Assembly (NCBI GenBank): GCA_016716235.1
Contig: JADJWS010000001.1
Coordinates: 496,001-560,000, forward strand
Reading direction: 5' to 3'
Length of the DNA: 64,000 bases
From: Candidatus Defluviilinea gracilis
GTDB taxonomy: Bacteria; Chloroflexota; Anaerolineae; Anaerolineales; Villigracilaceae
Every line of letters begins with the position of its first letter. The first letter of the stretch is position 1. A model generated the notes under the pieces. The model was not told the DNA's origin. It was given only the letters and a program-made list of their open reading frames with translations, and searched no databases. The position numbers and the translations under genes were made by a program. This document shows, in pieces, positions 8,662-16,775 of the stretch.

Positions 8662-9405
8662 TTACTTATTCTTCTTGAAACGCACCAGAACAAGATTTTT
8701 TCCGCAGTCGGCAGACGTGGGGACGGAAATTTGATCGGAAAGCGGCAAGCCATTTAAGTCTACGAGTTGAACATATAGCGCGGTCGAAGCGACCGGGGCG
8801 TTGCCCAACGCAAATTCAAAACCCGATGGGCCATATTCCTTGTTGATGCCGCTGACGGTCTGCATCTCGATGGTCTTGCCGTCCAGTATGCCTCGCAACA
8901 CGATCACCTGACCGTAGATGTGGCTGTTATTAACATCCACCACCGTGCCGCCAATGCCCGCCCAATTGCACGCAAATTCAGGATGCACTACGGTGCTTTC
9001 CACCTGTTGGGTTGTGGCGCCGAAGGGAGCTTTGGGTGTGCGGGTGGCGGTGGGCGGTTTGCGCGTGCGCGTGGGCGGAATGAGCGAGAACGGCGTATTG
9101 GTTGAAAATGGGGTGAAGGTCGGGCGCGGCGTATCGCTGGCGGTCAGCGCAATGGTTGGGCTGGCAGTCCATGTCGCTTGCAACTGAAGCGGGGTGACGG
9201 TGGGCGTGGCTGTTTTCGGTCCCAATCCGCTGGGAGGCAAAATATTCAACTCTGAATTCGGATCGACGAACACCATGCCAAAGTAGATCACAAGACAAAC
9301 GGTGGAAAGCAACATAAGGATCGAAAGAAAATCCCATACCTCAAGCTTTCGCCCTCCGCCGCGCGATCCCGATTGTTTGCCGTCGAAATTAAAATCATCA
9401 CTCAT
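8662..9405 (-). CDS. Membrane-anchored Pro/Thr-linker protein of unknown function
   Basis: 247 aa. A short cytoplasmic N-terminus (Asp- and Gly-rich) leads to one membrane helix (about 25-47, 'FLSILMLLSTVCLVIYFGMV'), then a Thr/Pro-rich linker (about 65-135), then a ~110-residue extracellular domain with two Cys ('EFACNWAGIGGTVVDVN', 'TSADCGKNLVLV') that may pair. The architecture matches exported proteins elsewhere in the window, but I do not recognise the C-terminal domain. The ATG at 9405 follows GGAG. It lies 22 bp downstream of the PPIase gene, so the two may be co-transcribed. Confidence 0.75.
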   Translation of the reverse strand: MSDDFNFDGKQSGSRGGGRKLEVWDFLSILMLLSTVCLVIYFGMVFVDPNSELNILPPSGLGPKTATPTVTPLQLQATWTASPTIALTASDTPRPTFTPFSTNTPFSLIPPTRTRKPPTATRTPKAPFGATTQQVESTVVHPEFACNWAGIGGTVVDVNNSHIYGQVIVLRGILDGKTIEMQTVSGINKEYGPSGFEFALGNAPVASTALYVQLVDLNGLPLSDQISVPTSADCGKNLVLVRFKKNK

Positions 9406-9427
9406 CAAATTGCTCCGTATAGCGAAA

Positions 9428-10318
9428 CTACTGCGTCACGATCACAGCGGATTGACGTTGCTCCGCGACCCAATGCTTCAGCGCAAGTTCCTGCAACGAT
9501 AACAAGGCATCCGGCGAAAGCGGGCGCGCCGGGTCGCGCGCCAGAATTCTCAAAATATGGAAGCCAACATCTGTGGCGATCACATCCGTGTGTTCGCCCA
9601 CTGCTAAATTAAACGCGGCGTCTTCGATCTCTTTATTGAGCAAATAGCCTCGCGGCACCCAGCCGAGATCGCCGCGCGTGACCGGGTCGGCTTTCAACGC
9701 GAGGTCGTCAAAGTCGCTTCCGCCGTTCAATTGCAGGAGAAAACTTCGCGCTGTGTCTTCATTATAGAGCAAAATCTGCTGGAGGTGGACTTGCTCGGCT
9801 GTGGCAGGCACGGATGAAATGATTTTGTCACGCATCCAGGCGGATTCGACCGCGCGCTTCAACGCGGACTGGAAGGCTGGGTCGCTGTACCCATGACTCG
9901 TTTTCCACGCTTCGAGCGCGTCGGCTCCGCCAAGTTGTTGTGTCAGCGAATCGATGCGCGCTTGCAGGGCGGCGTCATCGAGGGTAAAGCCCTCCGCGCG
10001 GGCGGCTTGCGCAAGGAGCATTTGCGCCACGAGATCGTCGATCACCGCGCTGGTTGCCGTCGCCGAATCGGCCGGGGCGCCGAGCGCGGCTTGCGCGTTG
10101 ATGTAATCCGCCACGTCCGCGTTGAATTCGACGAGGGTGACTCCTTCGCCGTTGACAGTTAACGCAAGCGGCTCTGGTGTGGAGGTCGGAGGCTCAGGCG
10201 TGGAGGTTGCTGAGGGTGTGTCAACAGGCTGAACCGTCGAGGGAGAAGCGCATGAAGTGAGTCCGAGCGCGAGGATGAGAAATATCCAGATGAAGTTGCG
10301 GCGATGAGGTTGAGGCAT
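9428..10318 (-). CDS. Exported parvulin-type peptidyl-prolyl isomerase lipoprotein
   Basis: 296 aa. A signal sequence with lipobox (LTSC) and a Thr/Pro/Ser linker come first, then a SurA/PrsA-like N-terminal helical domain ('LTVNGEGVTLVEFNADVADY'), and a rotamase (PPIC) domain from about residue 190 ('VHLQQILLYNEDTARSFLLQ', 'DPVTRGDLGWVPRGYL', 'GFHILRIL'). Such proteins help exported proteins fold at the outer face of the membrane. The start at 10318 is chosen because it opens the signal peptide and lies 9 nt after a TATAAT box; no ribosome site is visible. The anchored protein at 8662-9405 follows closely. Confidence 0.87.
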   Translation of the reverse strand: MPQPHRRNFIWIFLILALGLTSCASPSTVQPVDTPSATSTPEPPTSTPEPLALTVNGEGVTLVEFNADVADYINAQAALGAPADSATATSAVIDDLVAQMLLAQAARAEGFTLDDAALQARIDSLTQQLGGADALEAWKTSHGYSDPAFQSALKRAVESAWMRDKIISSVPATAEQVHLQQILLYNEDTARSFLLQLNGGSDFDDLALKADPVTRGDLGWVPRGYLLNKEIEDAAFNLAVGEHTDVIATDVGFHILRILARDPARPLSPDALLSLQELALKHWVAEQRQSAVIVTQ

Positions 10319-10327
10319 TATCCCCCG

Positions 10328-10333
10328 ATTATA
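10328..10333 (-). promoter_or_regulatory. -10 box of the PPIase gene, short or no leader
   Basis: Minus-strand TATAAT ends 9 nt before the ATG at 10318, implying a leader of only a few nucleotides or none. Confidence 0.5.
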
Positions 10334-10341
10334 AATTAAAT

Positions 10342-10432
10342 ATGCAGGGGCAGACTTGCGCGTCTGCCCCTGCATAAATCGATCGTTCGGAGCGCGGACT
10401 TGAGTCCGCACACGAAGCGGACTGAAGTCCGC
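10342..10432. repeat. Cluster of three palindromic elements
   Basis: Hairpin 1: ATGCAGGGGCAGAC/GTCTGCCCCTGCAT, 14-bp perfect arms, 6-nt loop (10342-10375). Hairpins 2 and 3: GCGGACT/AGTCCGC at 10394-10409 and again at 10417-10432. They lie after the groEL stop and could help 3'-end formation, but lack U-runs and look like REP-type repeats. Confidence 0.65.
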
Positions 10433-10447
10433 ATTCCGGATTGGCTC

Positions 10448-12100
10448 TTAGTAATCCATTCCACCGGGCGGCATGGCGGGAGCGGGTTTATCCTTCTCGG
10501 GCATGTCGGTGATGAGCACGTCGGTGGTGAGGATCATCGAAGCGATGGAGGCGGCATTTTCAAGCGCGCCGCGCACCACTTTGACCGGGTCAATCACGCC
10601 GGCTTCGATCATGTCCACATACTTGTTGGTGAGCACGTTGTAGCCGATGTTCTTGTTTTTCTTTTCGGCGGCGGTGCGGCGGACGGTGTCGATGATGACG
10701 GAACCATCCTGCCCGGCGTTGGAAGCGAGTTTGCGGATCGGGGCTTCGAGCGCCTTCTTGACGATGTTGATGCCCACGCGGACTTCGCTGTCGTCGTCGC
10801 CGTTCTCTTTGGCAAGTTTATCCAACTTGGAGGCGGCATTGATGAGGGAAATTTCACCGCCGGGGACGATGCCTTCTTCCACTGCGGCGCGCGCGGCAGA
10901 GAGCGCGTCTTCCACGCGATGTTTCTTTTCCTTCATTTCGGTTTCGGTGGCTGCGCCCACGCGAATGATGGCGACGCCGCCGCTCAACTTGGCGAGGCGT
11001 TCCTGAAGTTTTTCCTTGTCGTAGTCGCTGGTGCTTTTATCGATCTCAGAGCGGATTTCCTTGATGCGGCCCTCGATGTCCGCCTTCTTGCCTTTGCCGC
11101 CAACGATGGTGGTGTTCTCTTTGTCGGAGACGACTTTCTCGGCGCGACCCAAATCTTGAAGGGTGGCGGTTTCGAGTTTGCGGCCCGTCTCTTCGGCGAT
11201 CACGGTTCCGCCGGTGAGCTTGGCGATATCTTCGAGCATGGCTTTGCGGCGGTCGCCGAAGCCGGGGGCTTTGACAGCCAGCACGTTCAACATGCCGCGT
11301 AGTTTGTTGAGGACGAGTGTGGCGAGCGCTTCGCCGTCGATATCTTCGGCGATGATGACGAGTTCGCGCTTGCCGATCTGCACGAGTTTTTCGAGCAAGG
11401 GAACGATGTCTTGCGCGGCGGAGATCTTCTTCTCGTTGATCAACACGTACGCGTCGGAGATCACCGCTTCCATCTTCTCGGTGCTGGTGATGAAGTACGG
11501 GGAGAGGTAACCGCGATCGAACTGCATCCCTTCGACGAATTCGGTTTCGAATTGCAGGGACTTCGACTCTTCGACGGTGATAACGCCGTCTTTGCCGACT
11601 TTGTCCATCACATCGGCGATCAAGCCGCCGATCTCTTCGTCGGCGGCGGAGTTGGTCGCGACGGAGGCGATGTCGCCCTTGGTATCGATCTTCACCGACA
11701 TCTTGCGGAGTTCTTCCACGATGGTTTCGGTGGCGAGTGAAATGCCGTGCTTGAGGAGCATCGGGTTGTAGCCGGCTTCAAGCGTCTTCAAGCCTTCGTT
11801 GACGATGGCATGAGCCAGCACGGTCGAGGTGGTTGTGCCGTCGCCGGCGATGTCGTTGGTCTTCGACGCGGCTTCTTTAAGAAGTTGCGCGCCCATGTTC
11901 TCGAACGGGTCTTCGAGTTCAATTTCCTTCGCAACGGAAACGCCGTCGTGAGTGACGGTCGGGGAGCCGAATTTGCGATCGATCGCCACGTTGCGGCCCT
12001 TCGGTCCGAGGGTTGCGCCGACCGCGTTGGCAACCACGTTCATACCGTTCTTGAGTTTGCGGCGGGCGTCTTCTGAAAAGACAATTTGTTTAGCAGCCAT
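10448..12100 (-). CDS. groEL: Chaperonin GroEL (HSP60)
   Basis: 550 aa, normal length, collinear with E. coli GroEL over the N-terminal region. It forms the ATP-driven double-ring folding chamber with GroES in the cytoplasm. Visible motifs are 'VGATLGPKGRNV', 'DGVSVAKEIELEDPFENMGA', the ATP-site 'NDIAGDGTTTSTVLA', and 'RVEDALSAARAAVEEGIVPG'. The usual GGG after that segment is GGE here (Glu at residue 416), next to the nucleotide-contacting glycine. The C-terminus is 'PAPAMPPGGMDY' rather than a long GGM tail. It follows groES by 85 bp and shares its CIRCE-controlled promoter. Confidence 0.97.
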   Translation of the reverse strand: MAAKQIVFSEDARRKLKNGMNVVANAVGATLGPKGRNVAIDRKFGSPTVTHDGVSVAKEIELEDPFENMGAQLLKEAASKTNDIAGDGTTTSTVLAHAIVNEGLKTLEAGYNPMLLKHGISLATETIVEELRKMSVKIDTKGDIASVATNSAADEEIGGLIADVMDKVGKDGVITVEESKSLQFETEFVEGMQFDRGYLSPYFITSTEKMEAVISDAYVLINEKKISAAQDIVPLLEKLVQIGKRELVIIAEDIDGEALATLVLNKLRGMLNVLAVKAPGFGDRRKAMLEDIAKLTGGTVIAEETGRKLETATLQDLGRAEKVVSDKENTTIVGGKGKKADIEGRIKEIRSEIDKSTSDYDKEKLQERLAKLSGGVAIIRVGAATETEMKEKKHRVEDALSAARAAVEEGIVPGGEISLINAASKLDKLAKENGDDDSEVRVGINIVKKALEAPIRKLASNAGQDGSVIIDTVRRTAAEKKNKNIGYNVLTNKYVDMIEAGVIDPVKVVRGALENAASIASMILTTDVLITDMPEKDKPAPAMPPGGMDY

Positions 12101-12139
12101 AGTAATAATCCTCCGGGTTGTGTGGCGCGCGCTCTAGCG

Positions 12140-12160
12140 TCTAACGCGCCCGGCGTTAGA
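12140..12160. other. Hairpin between groES and groEL
   Basis: TCTAACGC/GCGTTAGA, 8-bp perfect stem with loop GCCCG. In the operon mRNA it could be a processing or stabilising hairpin setting the GroES:GroEL ratio; this is inference. Confidence 0.45.
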
Positions 12161-12185
12161 GAACGCCGATTACACAGTATGTTTG

Positions 12186-12488
12186 TTAGCCTTCAACGAT
12201 GGCTAAAATATCGTTCTCTTTGAGGATGAGCAGTTTCTTGCCATCCACTTTCACTTCGGTGCCGGAATATTTCGCGTACAGCACTCGGTCCCCCACTTTG
12301 ACGTCCATGGCGATGCGCTTGCCGTCTTCGTCGCGCTCGCCGGGTCCCGCCGCAAGGATTTTGCCTTCCTGCGGTTTTTCCTTTGCGGTTTCGGGAAGGA
12401 TGATGCCGCCGGCAGTAATATCTTCCTGCTCGATCGGCTCAACGATCACGCGTCCGCCAAGGGGCTTCAACTTCAATTTGCTTGCCAT
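12186..12488 (-). CDS. groES: Co-chaperonin GroES
   Basis: 100 aa, the usual length. It caps the GroEL ring. Family features visible are 'LKPLGGRVIVEPIEQEDITA', the mobile loop with 'GGIILPETAKEKPQEGKI', 'VGDRVLYAKYSGTEV' and the final 'LKENDILAIVEG'. It is the first gene of the groESL operon, with a perfect CIRCE operator and a consensus housekeeping promoter immediately upstream, so HrcA repression and heat induction are expected. The ATG at 12488 follows AGGAGG at a good spacing. Confidence 0.97.
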   Translation of the reverse strand: MASKLKLKPLGGRVIVEPIEQEDITAGGIILPETAKEKPQEGKILAAGPGERDEDGKRIAMDVKVGDRVLYAKYSGTEVKVDGKKLLILKENDILAIVEG

Positions 12489-12527
12489 CTTTCTGCCTCC
12501 TGATTGGAATTTAGAATATTCATGAAA

Positions 12528-12554
12528 TTAGCACTCTGCTTGCACGAGTGCTAA
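12528..12554. promoter_or_regulatory. CIRCE element (HrcA operator)
   Basis: Exact consensus TTAGCACTC (12528-12536), 9-nt spacer, GAGTGCTAA (12546-12554). It lies between the -10 box and groES, where bound HrcA would block transcription. hrcA itself is not in the window. Confidence 0.97.
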
Positions 12555-12559
12555 ACGCA

Positions 12560-12588
12560 ATAATACTCATTTCAAGAGGGCAAGTCAA
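12560..12588 (-). promoter_or_regulatory. groESL promoter
   Basis: Minus-strand TTGACT (12583-12588), 17-bp spacer, TATTAT (12560-12565), immediately upstream of CIRCE. Near-consensus housekeeping promoter. Confidence 0.88.
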
Positions 12589-12636
12589 GGGGATTGTAAA
12601 AATTCTTATGGAGTTCTGATGCCGCCCCCACCCAGC

Positions 12637-12680
12637 CCTCCCCCAAAATCCGACGAACCCCAGTCGGATTTTGGGGGAGG
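12637..12680. terminator. Long hairpin after the TPR genes
   Basis: Perfect 18-bp stem CCTCCCCCAAAATCCGAC/GTCGGATTTTGGGGGAGG, 8-nt loop, between the TPR gene stop and the groESL promoter. No U-run follows, so it may be a dispersed palindromic repeat acting as an end signal. Confidence 0.55.
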
Positions 12681-12703
12681 TGCCGCTTCAGCGGCGGAGG
12701 GGG

Positions 12704-14170
12704 TCAAGGCGTCGGGGTTGCAGTGACTCCCCCACCCGCTTCACTCGGGACGGGTGAGGCTGGCGCGCCATCGTCAGCCAACGACGCGCAGATGAATTCT
12801 CCCGTTTGCACAATGCCGAGGATCGTCTGTTGTGAATCAGCATAATCGTCCGGATTGTTGCGGAGTTCAGTCCGCACATCGTTCAGTACTTTCATCGCTT
12901 CGCCGCATTGATTAGCCCTCGGGCGGCTCAACGCGGACAAGACCGACCCATAAGTGTAGTAATAAACAATGGTATTCGGCGAAATCGCAAGCCCCGGCAC
13001 ATCGACCGGGTTCTCGTTGAGGTCGGGGAAACAACGTTCCAGTCCGCGCCCTTTGCACGAATCTTCACCGGAGCAACCATAGGTCGCGCACTTAAAGGAG
13101 AAGATCGAACCTTCATAATTCCGGGAGCGAAAGTATACGATCCCCAACTGTCCGTAAATATCGGGGTTCGACGGTTCATATTCCAACGCTTTTTGCACGT
13201 TACGCGCGGCGGCAAAATATTCGCCCAACTGTGAATACGTCCGCGCAATGGACAAATGCGGACCCGGGTCTTTGACTTTGATCTGTTCATTAATCCGCAC
13301 CGCTTTATCAAAATACTCCAGCGACTTTACATACGTGGGACGCGCCGCCTCGATGCCTTGTCTATTTGCAATATCGAACGCAAGGATGCGGTAGTTTGCC
13401 CCGGCGCGGGTGTATAGGAACGTAAAATTCGGCTCGATGGCGATCGCCTTGTCCCATTCGGTGATGGCAAGGTTGTATTGACCGAAGGTTTCCAGCACTG
13501 CCGCATTCACGCGGTGAACGTCCATGAGGGTATCGTCCTGCGCGAGCGCTTGCTTAATGGTCAAATCCGCCTGGTCCCATTTCTGCTGATCGAGCAACAC
13601 TTCAGCGTAGTACACCAACGCCAGCGTGTTGGAATTATCCAACTGCAACGCGGTTAATGATTCGGCCTCCGCGTCGCGCAAGAAATCTTGCACTTCTTCG
13701 GTGGTGCGAAAGTTGGAGTTGGCGTTCCAGTCCAACGTGAACGCGCGGATGGCGTGCGCGGTGCTATCATCCGGCGCAAGTTCAACGGCTTTGGTCGCCG
13801 ATTCGAGCGCCTCAGTGAGACGCGCCTTTTTCTGCTCGTTGGTAATGAGGAAGGCAGACGAATACGTTTGGATACGCGCCAGTTTTGCCCACGTTTGGGC
13901 GTCGCCGGGGTTCACGTCCACAGCCGCGCGGTAGGCTTGAATCGCCGCGTCCACGTTCCCCGCGCTGAAGTAGGCTTCCCCTTCCAAGATCAACGATGCG
14001 GGTGAACGAGTGGGAGTCGGCGTGTTTTGAAAGAGCGGTTGAATGTCTCCACTGCTGATCTGCTGAAGAATCCAGATCCCGCCGAGGAGCATCACCACCC
14101 AAATGAACATGCGGTAGATATTCGACTGCGGCTTGCGGTTGAAGAGCGGACGACGCGGTGAAATATTCAT
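12704..14170 (-). CDS. Membrane-anchored TPR protein
   Basis: 488 aa. A basic N-terminus, one membrane helix (about 21-40, 'MFIWVVMLLGGIWIL'), a short Thr/Pro linker ('NTPTPTRSPAS'), then tandem tetratricopeptide repeats to about residue 400. Examples are 'AEAYRAA'-type units such as 'AGNVDAAIQAYRAAVDVNPG', 'YNLAITEWDKAIAIEPN' and 'YFAAARNVQKALEYEPSNPD'. Four Cys cluster near 355-375. TPRs act as protein-binding scaffolds, here probably outside the cell. The start overlaps the upstream paralogue by 4 bp (ATGA), so translation is coupled. The two proteins share the same layout and are likely an old duplication; partners are unknown. Confidence 0.85.
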   Translation of the reverse strand: MNISPRRPLFNRKPQSNIYRMFIWVVMLLGGIWILQQISSGDIQPLFQNTPTPTRSPASLILEGEAYFSAGNVDAAIQAYRAAVDVNPGDAQTWAKLARIQTYSSAFLITNEQKKARLTEALESATKAVELAPDDSTAHAIRAFTLDWNANSNFRTTEEVQDFLRDAEAESLTALQLDNSNTLALVYYAEVLLDQQKWDQADLTIKQALAQDDTLMDVHRVNAAVLETFGQYNLAITEWDKAIAIEPNFTFLYTRAGANYRILAFDIANRQGIEAARPTYVKSLEYFDKAVRINEQIKVKDPGPHLSIARTYSQLGEYFAAARNVQKALEYEPSNPDIYGQLGIVYFRSRNYEGSIFSFKCATYGCSGEDSCKGRGLERCFPDLNENPVDVPGLAISPNTIVYYYTYGSVLSALSRPRANQCGEAMKVLNDVRTELRNNPDDYADSQQTILGIVQTGEFICASLADDGAPASPVPSEAGGGVTATPTP

Positions 14171-15453
14171 GGCGTGGGAGTTGTAGACGGAGGCGCGGCG
14201 GAGGTCGCCTCTGCGCTTGCCGGTGTAGATGTGCTGGCGGGCGGGTTGGCAAGATTCTCTTCACAGATGCGAATCATTTCGCCCGCGTTGAACACTGCCG
14301 TTTCATCGGTTGGAATCTTGGATTGGATCTCCTGGGCGATCTGTAATGCCTCGCCGCATTGACCGGTACGCGCCAGGGCGAGTCCGTAGGTGTAATAAAT
14401 CTCCGCCAATCGAATATCATTTCCGACGAGCGAAAGACCTTCGATGGGGCTTCCATCTTCCGCCGCGCCGCCGAAAATGGCGAGGCGCAGTTGCGCGATC
14501 GCCTCTTTCCATAGATCGTTTTGATAATACATCACGCCAAAGTTGCCGCGCAAACGCGGGTCCACCGGGTTGTTTTGCACGGCGGTCTCGGCGTATTGCA
14601 AGGCTTTAGGCAATTCGCCTGTCCCCGCATAGGTGCGCGAAATATACAGGTCGGGGTAGGGGTCGGCGGGGTTCAGCACATCGGCGCGCGTGAACGCGTC
14701 GATCGCCTGAGAGGGCGCGCTGATGGCGCGATAGTTCAACCCGATCCGCAAATGCAAATCGGCGATATTGTCGTTATACGATAATGCCTGTTCGAATTCG
14801 CGGATCGCCTCATCGTAATTATCCGTTACCTCCAACAAAATGCCGCGCGCGCGGTGCGCTTCCATGGTGTCGGGGGCGAGAGCCAGCGCCACTTTCGATT
14901 CTTCAATCGCCTTTGTAATGTTATCGAACGAGCCAGAGTCGACAAGGATCTCTGTGTAATACGCGTGGACAAGCCCATTATTCGGGTCGATTTGCAACGC
15001 TTCCTCGATCCAACGGAGCGCATCGGAAGTATTGCCCTGCGCGTTCGCCGCCCAGGCGCGCACCGCGATCGCCAGCGCGTTGCCGGGGTCGAGCAATAAC
15101 GCGTTCTCCGCGTTGGCTTGCGCGTCGGCAGGTTTGCCAGCCAACACTTGCACGCGGGCAATGGCAATATATAACGCCGCATCCTGCGGCGACGAGCGGA
15201 TCGCCTCCTGATACGCCTCGATGGATTGGATGAACTTGCCTTCGGTGGCAAGCTGGTCGGCATCGGTCACGAACGATTCGGCGGAACGGGTGGGCGTTGG
15301 GGTCGCCTCGAACGGGTTTGGCTGGGTTGGCAAATAGATTTGATTGAAGTAATAGCCGAATGCCGCCACCAACAGAAAAACGATCCAGCCAAAATAATTT
15401 GGGCGGCGTTTGCGGCGGTTCATACTCCACTTACTGCTTCTCGGTAAATACAT
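14167..15453 (-). CDS. Membrane-anchored TPR protein (paralogue)
   Basis: 428 aa. Layout is the same as the downstream gene: basic N-terminus ('MNRRKRRPNYFGW'), membrane helix (about 24-40), a 'FEATPTPTRSAES' linker, TPR units ('FIQSIEAYQEAIRSSPQD', 'YDEAIREFEQALSYND', 'LPKALQYAETAVQNNPVDPR'), and a Ser/Ala/Pro/Thr tail. Start 15453 is favoured by a TAATAT box 6 nt upstream; an internal ATG at 15423 is possible. The gene overlaps the next by 4 bp. Function is not known beyond TPR-mediated binding at the cell surface. Confidence 0.85.
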   Translation of the reverse strand: MYLPRSSKWSMNRRKRRPNYFGWIVFLLVAAFGYYFNQIYLPTQPNPFEATPTPTRSAESFVTDADQLATEGKFIQSIEAYQEAIRSSPQDAALYIAIARVQVLAGKPADAQANAENALLLDPGNALAIAVRAWAANAQGNTSDALRWIEEALQIDPNNGLVHAYYTEILVDSGSFDNITKAIEESKVALALAPDTMEAHRARGILLEVTDNYDEAIREFEQALSYNDNIADLHLRIGLNYRAISAPSQAIDAFTRADVLNPADPYPDLYISRTYAGTGELPKALQYAETAVQNNPVDPRLRGNFGVMYYQNDLWKEAIAQLRLAIFGGAAEDGSPIEGLSLVGNDIRLAEIYYTYGLALARTGQCGEALQIAQEIQSKIPTDETAVFNAGEMIRICEENLANPPASTSTPASAEATSAAPPSTTPTP

Positions 15454-15459
15454 AATTTC

Positions 15460-15465
15460 ATATTA
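15460..15465 (-). promoter_or_regulatory. -10 box of the TPR operon, likely leaderless
   Basis: Minus-strand TAATAT ends 6 nt before the ATG at 15453. No -35 or ribosome site is evident. Confidence 0.4.
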
Positions 15466-15493
15466 CCATGAAAAAATGAAGGAGCATTAAGGC

Positions 15494-15515
15494 GAGGAAA
15501 GTGGAAAGTGGAAAG
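15494..15515 (+). repeat. GTGGAAA heptamer array, left part
   Basis: Units GAGGAAA, GTGGAAA, GTGGAAA. The array continues on the far side of the insertion sequence at 16729-16756 (GTGGAAA, GTAGAAA, GTGGAAA, GTGGAAG). The IS thus interrupted a heptamer array. Confidence 0.8.
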
Positions 15516-16728
15516 TTAGGGCGATTGCATCTAAATTGAGGTAAAAAAGGGCTATCTTGAAGGAGGTAGCCATGACAAAGAAGCCATTGGAGGCGATCGC
15601 CGAGCATTTTAGCAAAGTGAGCGATCCGCGGGTGGATCGAACGAAGGAACATAAACTCATAGATTTGATCAGCATCGCCATATGTGCGGTGATCTGTGGA
15701 GCGGAAGGCTGGACGGACATTGAGCATTTTGGGAATAGCAAGATAGTCTGGCTGAGCACGTTTCTTGAATTGCCGAATGGTATCCCGTCGCATGACACTT
15801 TTGGTCGGGTCTTCTCGAAGTTGGATGCCCAACAGTTCCAGTTGGCGTTTTACGAATGGGTCTGGGCAGTCAATGAGATCATCCCAGGGCAAATCATCAA
15901 TATGGATGGGAAGCGTTTGGGTGGCTCGCAGGATCGGCTACTGGGCAAACGAGCCATTTATATGGTCAGCGCTTGGGCGGAAGAAAACGAGATTGTTCTG
16001 GGACAGCGTAAAGTGGACGAAAAGTCGAACGAGATCACCGCCATCCCCGAATTACTCAAGATTCTGGCGCTTGCAGGCTGTATTGTGACCATAGATGCCA
16101 TAGGAACCCAAACCAATATTGCCCAAACCATCGTCGCAGCTCAGGCAGATTATGTTTTGAGTGTGAAAGAGAACCAGGGGCGTCTGTTTGAAGATATTTC
16201 GGTCGTGTTTGCGGTCGATCAAGCCCACAACTTCAAATATGCTTCCCTGGACTATGACAAGACAGCGAATAAGGGACATGGGCGCATAGAAATTCGAGAA
16301 TGCTGGAGTACCTCTGATCCTGCCTATCTAAACTTGATTCGTAACAAAGAAAACTGGCTGGTCTGCAAAGCATTGTCATGCTCGTGTGCACGCGGAACGT
16401 GGCTGGCAAGGAAACCAAAACAGTACGCTACTATATCTCCAGCCTGCCCAGTCACCCGAAACGATTGTTACATCTGGTGCGCAGACACTGGGCGATTGAA
16501 AATGAACTGCACTGGGTCTTGGATGTGGCTTTGCGGGAAGACCATAGTCGTGTGCGTAAAGATCAAGCTCCTGAAAACTTCGCCGTCCTTCGCCACATTG
16601 CGCTCAATCTGCTCAAACAGGAGAAAACCGCCAAAGGCGGTATGCATGCCAAGCAACTCCAAGCCGCTTGGAACCAGGATTACCTCCTCAAAGTCCTCGC
16701 CTCACCGATTTAGATGCGATTGCCCTAA
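15516..16728 (+). mobile_element. ISAs1-family insertion sequence, 1213 bp
   Basis: Terminal inverted repeats of 23 bp start TTAGGGC at both ends (15516-15538 and the complement of 16706-16728; 20 of 23 positions match). An 8-bp direct repeat GTGGAAAG flanks it (15508-15515, 16729-16736), consistent with an ISAs1 target duplication, although the surrounding array is itself made of this motif. One transposase gene is inside and carries a frameshift. Confidence 0.85.
15572..16713 (+). pseudogene. ISAs1-family transposase, frameshifted
   Basis: Intact length would be about 380 aa, typical of the family. The N-terminal part reads 'VSDPRVDRTKEHKLIDLISI', then DDE-type segments 'INMDGKRLGGS' and 'VTIDAIGTQ'. 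Near 16361 the frame shifts: downstream residues 'RYYISSLPSHPKRLLHLVRR' and 'HWAIENELHWVLDVALREDH' (with the catalytic Glu) are in another frame. Adding one G at about 16360 gives 'NWLGLQSIVMLVCTRNVAGK', which matches the family, so a single-base deletion is likely. ATG 15572 follows GGAGG. The element is probably inactive, unless the deletion is a sequencing error. Confidence 0.85.
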
Positions 16729-16756
16729 GTGGAAAGTAGAAAGTGGAAAGTGGAAG
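16729..16756 (+). repeat. GTGGAAA heptamer array, right part
   Basis: Four units (GTGGAAA, GTAGAAA, GTGGAAA, GTGGAAG), continuing the array at 15494-15515 across the IS. Confidence 0.8.
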
Positions 16757-16763
16757 AGGATGA

Positions 16764-16769
16764 TAAAAT
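16764..16769 (+). promoter_or_regulatory. -10 box of trmD, likely leaderless
   Basis: TAAAAT ends 6 nt before the ATG at 16776. No ribosome site precedes the ATG. Confidence 0.5.
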
Positions 16770-16775
16770 CGCCGC

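Noticed and set aside
10400..11302. A 300-codon frame opposite groEL
   Set aside because: It is a mirror of the highly biased groEL coding strand; composition is Gly/Phe/Asp-rich with no family match. The same applies to the frames opposite the hybrid kinases.
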